From Bacteroidia bacterium (GTDB taxonomy: Bacteria; Bacteroidota; Bacteroidia; Bacteroidales; Azobacteroidaceae), in NCBI GenBank assembly GCA_025996815.1, contig BNTT01000149.1, forward strand, positions 1-7,673: 7,673 nucleotides of DNA. The letters run 5' to 3'. The translations under genes and the position numbers were made by a program. Shown here piece after piece: positions 4,679 through 7,673 of this stretch (position 1 is its first letter; the number at the start of each line of letters is the position of its first letter). Below the pieces are notes generated by a model. The model was not told where the DNA came from. It did not search any database and was given only the letters and a program-made list of their open reading frames with translations.

Positions 4679-6373
4679 TTATTTTCCAATTGCTTGCAAG
4701 AAACCTGCGTCTTTCAGATATTTTGCAAATTCGGGGTCGTTAAATGCCTTGTTGGCAAGTGACGAGTCTTTGGCAACTGCACTTTTCAGGTTTGTTGTTA
4801 CCTGATTCACAGTGTTGGTGCGCGCGCCTACGACTGCTTTCAAATAGTCTGTGGTAGCGTCCGGCTTAGCCACTGCATTCAATGTGGTGGATGCTTTGCT
4901 GTAATCTTTTGCAAGAATTTGAGCCACTGCAGCATTGTTGCTTGTGGTGCTTCCATACGATTGTGTCGCCTTAGCGTAGTTGCCATCCAAGATAGCCAGC
5001 AAGCCTTGAGCGTTGCCCAATCCTTTTGCGCCGGATGCTTTGGAGATGTATTGGTCTGCCTGAGCGCGGTTGCCATTCACAAGGGCTACATAGCCCAAGT
5101 TCAGGTTCACTTCCGGCAAACTGCTGTTGATGTTGGCGGCTTTTTTGAACTGTGCTTCTGCGGCAGCAACATTGCCCTGAGAGTATTCTGCTACACCCAA
5201 GTTGTTGTAGCCGCGGGCTTCGTTGGGAAACAATTCAACGACCTTTTTGTAGATAGTTGCTTTTTCGGCAGGCGTTGATTTCAACGTGGCAGCATAAAGC
5301 AATTCTTCAACGTTCAACGCGCTTGGGTTAGACGCTGCCAATGAAGAGATTTCAGCGTCCGTTTTGCCGATAGTTTTGACATTGGCAGTCAAACGTGAAC
5401 GACGCAACTGAGGCAAAATTTCGTCAGCCAAAGTAGAATAAATCGTTGAGATGTTTTTGATTTCGCGTTCGCGTTGTTCGGTGTCTGAATACATCGACAA
5501 GACGCGCAGAATCAAGTCTTTATCTTGAAGGTTTGATTTTTCAACCAACTGTTTGAAACCTTCCCAGTCTTGTGCGGTATATTTCGCATTGACAGGAGCC
5601 TTCACTTTGTTCTTTTTCAATTCGGCAGTCACATATTTTTTCGTGTTGCCTTCGCGTCTTGCAGCCAATGTTTCGTTCAACTTGTAGCCACCGTCGGGAG
5701 AAGCATACGCCGAAATTTCGATGTCAACCGACTGATTGGGAGCCGCTTCTGCGCTCTTCACTGTTTTGTTCCAATCGGCAAGACCTGCTTTTTTCAATTC
5801 GCTTGCACGCAATTCCGCTTGTTGGATGGCGAACAACAGGTCGGCATCGTGAGCCGCTGTCTGTTCGCGCAGGAACTTGTCGGCAGCGATTGCCGGCGTT
5901 TCCGACTTTGCATTTGCCAAGGCTGCGAGCGACAGCACGCCGTCGCCAATCTTAATGTCAGGAAGGGCAACTGGTTTCGAGCCTTTTTTTGCGTTGAAAG
6001 TCAGATACAAATCTGATTTCTGCATGGCAGGAACATAGTCAAAAGATGCTGACAACACTTCGTTGCCACCATTCTGAGAGATTACCTTACCATTTCCCGT
6101 GACGCTTTCGCCTTGGAATGTGTAAGGAGTACCTGCGGCTTCGCCGCCTTCATAGCGCAGAACGGGAGTTACCTCTACCGTTGCATTTTTGATGAACCAC
6201 TTCGCAGGAAATGTTACGTTAATTGTCGCAGGCACTTTGCCTCCAACCAATTCCAGGGGTTGCGGTTTCGCCTCAATGTTCTCCGAAGCTAAGGGCTTCA
6301 AACTAGCACAAGACGAAAAGCCAACCACAGCCATTGTAGCCATCGTTAAAACCGAAGAAAATTTCTTTTTCAT
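4679..6373 (-). CDS. Outer-membrane/periplasmic lipoprotein with OmpA-like region and TPR repeats
   Basis: From ATG 6373 the product is 564 residues. It begins MKKKFSSVLTMATMAVVGFSSC: positive residues, a hydrophobic stretch and a lipobox-like FSSC with Cys22, so it is probably a lipoprotein. Residues about 35-150 look like a beta-rich domain. Residues about 210-340 carry an OmpA-like pattern (ISAYASPDG, 220-228, then LNETLAARR) followed by WEGFKQLVEKSN and ILPQLRRSRLTANVK. This layout recalls DUF3868/OmpA-like proteins of Bacteroidota. Residues about 350-515 contain TPR-like helices, the clearest being EARGYNNLGVAEYSQGNVAAAEAQFKKA. The role may be peptidoglycan contact or assembly of envelope complexes; this is inferred. 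ATG 6379, giving two extra residues, is an equal alternative. The frame opens as far as 6472, but that start would lie upstream of the promoter. Confidence 0.85.
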   Translation of the reverse strand: MKKKFSSVLTMATMAVVGFSSCASLKPLASENIEAKPQPLELVGGKVPATINVTFPAKWFIKNATVEVTPVLRYEGGEAAGTPYTFQGESVTGNGKVISQNGGNEVLSASFDYVPAMQKSDLYLTFNAKKGSKPVALPDIKIGDGVLSLAALANAKSETPAIAADKFLREQTAAHDADLLFAIQQAELRASELKKAGLADWNKTVKSAEAAPNQSVDIEISAYASPDGGYKLNETLAARREGNTKKYVTAELKKNKVKAPVNAKYTAQDWEGFKQLVEKSNLQDKDLILRVLSMYSDTEQREREIKNISTIYSTLADEILPQLRRSRLTANVKTIGKTDAEISSLAASNPSALNVEELLYAATLKSTPAEKATIYKKVVELFPNEARGYNNLGVAEYSQGNVAAAEAQFKKAANINSSLPEVNLNLGYVALVNGNRAQADQYISKASGAKGLGNAQGLLAILDGNYAKATQSYGSTTSNNAAVAQILAKDYSKASTTLNAVAKPDATTDYLKAVVGARTNTVNQVTTNLKSAVAKDSSLANKAFNDPEFAKYLKDAGFLQAIGK

Positions 6374-6429
6374 ACACATATTTTTATTAGAACTGTTATT
6401 ATTATTTCCTTTCACTTTGAAATTAGGCG

Positions 6430-6461
6430 CAAAGGTACAACTATTTTTTTTATTCTCCAAA
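6430..6461 (-). promoter_or_regulatory. Bacteroidota-type promoter for the lipoprotein gene
   Basis: On the minus strand TTTG (6461-6458), a 20-base spacer and TACCTTTG (6437-6430) give the full consensus, with the same spacing as the fic and tRNA-Ser promoters. The leader to ATG 6373 is about 50 nt and A/T-rich with no Shine-Dalgarno sequence, which is common for highly expressed Bacteroidota genes. Confidence 0.85.
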
Positions 6462-6490
6462 TTTTTTTGCATTTTTTTTTATTTTTTTTT
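6462..6490. promoter_or_regulatory. Homopolymer A/T tracts upstream of the lipoprotein promoter
   Basis: The plus strand carries T runs of 7, 9 and 9 bases (6462-6468, 6472-6480, 6482-6490), i.e. A-tracts on the template direction of the lipoprotein gene, just upstream of its -33 box and right after the mscS stop. They may act as an UP-like element, bend the DNA, or keep the intergenic region nucleoid-protein accessible. No hairpin terminator for mscS is visible here, so read-through is possible. Confidence 0.4.
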
Positions 6491-6497
6491 CAATTTC

Positions 6498-7343
6498 TTA
6501 TTTATCAGCCAAATGCACCGTCATTTGCGGGAATGGAATGGAGATATTGTGCGCCGCAAACGCCTTATAAACCTGCTCGTTGATGTGATAATGCACGTCC
6601 CAATAGTCCTCTTTGAGCACCCACGCGCGGATTAGGATGTCCACCGAGCTGTCGTTCAACTGTTTGACGGCAATGAATGATGCCGGCTCGCGCAAAATGC
6701 GCCTGTCTTCGTCCAAAATACGCTGCACAACCGCCTTTGCGCTATCGTAGTCGGTGCCATAATCCACGCCAACGACCCACTCGACACGGCGATTTTTCTG
6801 ATTATTGAAATTCACAATCGTGTTGGCACTCAAAATGCCGTTGGGGATAAACACCGTGCGATTGTCGCCCGTAACAATCACCGTGTTAAATATCTGAATG
6901 GCTTTGACCGTGCCCTCAAAACCCTGCGCCAGAATATAATCGCCCACGTCATACGGGCGAAACAGCAAAATCATCACGCCGCCCGCCAAGTTTTGAAGCG
7001 TGCCGCTCATCGCCATACCCGCCGCAACGCCAAACGACGCCAGCAAAGCCACAAACGAGGTGGTGTTGATGCCCAAAAAGTTGATTATCGCCATCAGCAT
7101 CGCCACCGTCAGCAACACATTAACCAAACTGCGCAAAAAAGAGGACACCGAAAGGTCTAAACTGCGCGCCAACATCAACCTCTTCATCACCTGGTCGAGC
7201 CACTTAATCAGTTTGCGCCCAACAATATAGAGAATGATACAAACAATAATTTTAAACCCTATATTAAAGGCATCCGTCAAAAACGTATCCAACAATTGCT
7301 GCCAATTGGCGATGTTCAAATCAATACCGTGCACTTTATCCAT
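6498..7343 (-). CDS. mscS: MscS-family small-conductance mechanosensitive channel
   Basis: The 281-residue product is close to E. coli MscS (286). MscS channels sit in the inner membrane and open under membrane tension to release solutes on hypo-osmotic shock. Hydrophobic segments lie at about 24-46 (TM1), 69-91 (TM2) and 95-130 (TM3). TM3 and its continuation contain the Gly/Ala pore-lining pattern FGVAAGMAMSGTLQNLAGG (104-122), followed by LFRPYDVGDYI (127-137), typical of the family. The cytoplasmic beta domain has the conserved VFIPNGIL (164-171), and the C-terminal alpha/beta portion ends FPQMTVHL. No extra domains are present. The gene has its own TATCTTTG box upstream and lies directly 5' of the lipoprotein gene on the same strand. 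Confidence 0.95.
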   Translation of the reverse strand: MDKVHGIDLNIANWQQLLDTFLTDAFNIGFKIIVCIILYIVGRKLIKWLDQVMKRLMLARSLDLSVSSFLRSLVNVLLTVAMLMAIINFLGINTTSFVALLASFGVAAGMAMSGTLQNLAGGVMILLFRPYDVGDYILAQGFEGTVKAIQIFNTVIVTGDNRTVFIPNGILSANTIVNFNNQKNRRVEWVVGVDYGTDYDSAKAVVQRILDEDRRILREPASFIAVKQLNDSSVDILIRAWVLKEDYWDVHYHINEQVYKAFAAHNISIPFPQMTVHLADK

Positions 7344-7368
7344 TGCTTTTTAATGTTTTCTTTGGGTG

Positions 7369-7376
7369 CAAAGATA
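7369..7376 (-). promoter_or_regulatory. -7 box of the mscS promoter
   Basis: Minus-strand TATCTTTG fits TAnnTTTG and lies 25 bases before the mscS ATG. No TTTG stands 19-21 bases upstream; the nearest candidate is TTGG at 7397-7394, 17 bases away. The -33 zone is close to the probable end of the IS element, so the native -33 region might have been altered by insertion. Confidence 0.65.
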
Positions 7377-7402
7377 CAACTTTTTTCAATATCCCAAGTT
7401 GT

Positions 7403-7673
7403 GGGTTTGCTTGGGTGCACGACAAATTTCCCTTTTTTAGATTGAATGTTTCATTTTTTGGTATAGGCGCTTAGGTCGCCCTTGTTAATGCATTATATTT
7501 CAATCTTATAGGCTCATGAAAGACCATTCTTTTAATGGTCAAATCAAAGATTGACCCCATAAAAGCCCTTCTATTGTACCGATAATGGTATTCATCAAGA
7601 TAACCCTGCAATCTTTCTTTGGTACAATGATGATGAATTCCTCTTAGCCAGCCTTGTATGTTCATAATGTGAA
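7403..7673 (-). mobile_element. Right-hand part of an IS1595-family insertion sequence (continues beyond window)
   Basis: The transposase C-terminus (7471-7673) is followed by about 70 non-coding bases. The outer boundary is not fixed by the sequence: the proposed tip is GGGTTTGCTTGGGTGCACGA near 7403-7422, chosen because it is GC-rich, starts with GGG and lies just before the mscS promoter region. The partner inverted repeat and the target duplication are outside the window. The region 7377-7470 contains no other gene. Confidence 0.5.
7471..7673 (-). CDS. IS1595-family (ISXO2-like) transposase, C-terminal part (5' end outside window)
   Basis: Sixty-six residues are visible, open at the window edge, ending at the TAA 7473-7471. 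The stretch NIQGWLRGIHHHC, then LQGYLDEYHYRYNRR, is the hallmark C-terminal end of ISXO2-like DDE transposases of the IS1595 family (consensus WLRGTHHxxxxxHLQxYLxEFxFRxNRR). The remaining residues (IFDLTIKRMVFHEPIRLKYNAL) form a normal tail. Most or all of the catalytic residues lie upstream, outside the window, so whether the copy is intact cannot be judged. The Met at 7665 is internal, not a start. The reading frame shows no stop or shift in the visible part. Confidence 0.85.
   Translation of the reverse strand, partial: HIMNIQGWLRGIHHHCTKERLQGYLDEYHYRYNRRAFMGSIFDLTIKRMVFHEPIRLKYNALTRAT

Noticed and set aside
6374..6472. 33-residue N-terminal extension of the lipoprotein
   Set aside because: The extension spans the promoter itself and would move the signal peptide away from the N-terminus. 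Transcription starts downstream of 6430.
5570..6635. Two 148-residue plus-strand frames opposite the lipoprotein and mscS genes
   Set aside because: They are antisense to well-supported genes. One crosses the promoter and homopolymer tracts, and neither has domain signatures.
7522..7556. Overlapping hairpins GACCATT/AATGGTC and GGTCAA/TTGACC
   Set aside because: They lie inside transposase codons, are short, and have no T run. Alternative pairing is possible but chance is the simpler explanation.
1..7673. CRISPR arrays, retron-type RNAs, riboswitches, toxin-antitoxin pair mazEF
   Set aside because: No spaced repeats, reverse transcriptase, long structured leader or mazEF genes are visible; MazG here is the pyrophosphohydrolase only.

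Overview
The window reads as a chromosomal segment from a Bacteroidota bacterium, probably an anaerobe of the Bacteroidales type. The strongest clue is promoter style: five start regions carry a TAnnTTTG -7 box (TACCTTTG or TATCTTTG), and three of them have a TTTG element exactly 20 bases upstream, the architecture of the Bacteroidetes primary sigma factor. Most genes lack a Shine-Dalgarno sequence and have A/T-rich leaders. The glutamate dehydrogenase resembles those of amino-acid-fermenting anaerobes, and the lipoprotein has a Bacteroidota-style OmpA-like/TPR layout.

Left part (1-960): a Fic-family protein gene runs leftward off the window edge. It has an N-terminal VbhA-antitoxin-like region, and a 28-bp near-palindrome is embedded in frame in its linker. 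It is divergent from a tRNA-Ser(UGA) gene. The two promoters face away from each other, and their -33 elements are the two ends of one perfect 27-bp inverted repeat. A short hairpin and a 9-bp tandem duplication follow the tRNA.

Middle (960-4650): an AlbA_2 (Schlafen-like)/RecG-type ATPase-like putative regulator lies just 3' of the tRNA and is visibly AT-richer than the genes after it. A four-copy 12-bp tandem repeat begins at its stop codon. Next comes a two-gene unit, a hexameric glutamate dehydrogenase with NAD-type cofactor residues and the MazG NTP pyrophosphohydrolase, closed by a hairpin that can terminate from both sides.

Right part (4679-7673): two leftward envelope genes, each with its own promoter: a lipoprotein combining an OmpA-like region with TPRs, and a small MscS mechanosensitive channel. 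The right edge holds the C-terminal end of an IS1595-family (ISXO2-like) transposase. The IS end probably lies just upstream of the mscS promoter.

The core genes (tRNA, gdh, mazG, lipoprotein, mscS) look like ordinary housekeeping and envelope functions. The accessory signals are the Fic gene, the AlbA_2 gene and the IS remnant. I see no clear multi-gene novel system. The most unusual structures are the symmetric fic/tRNA-Ser promoter and the palindromic insert within the fic coding frame.
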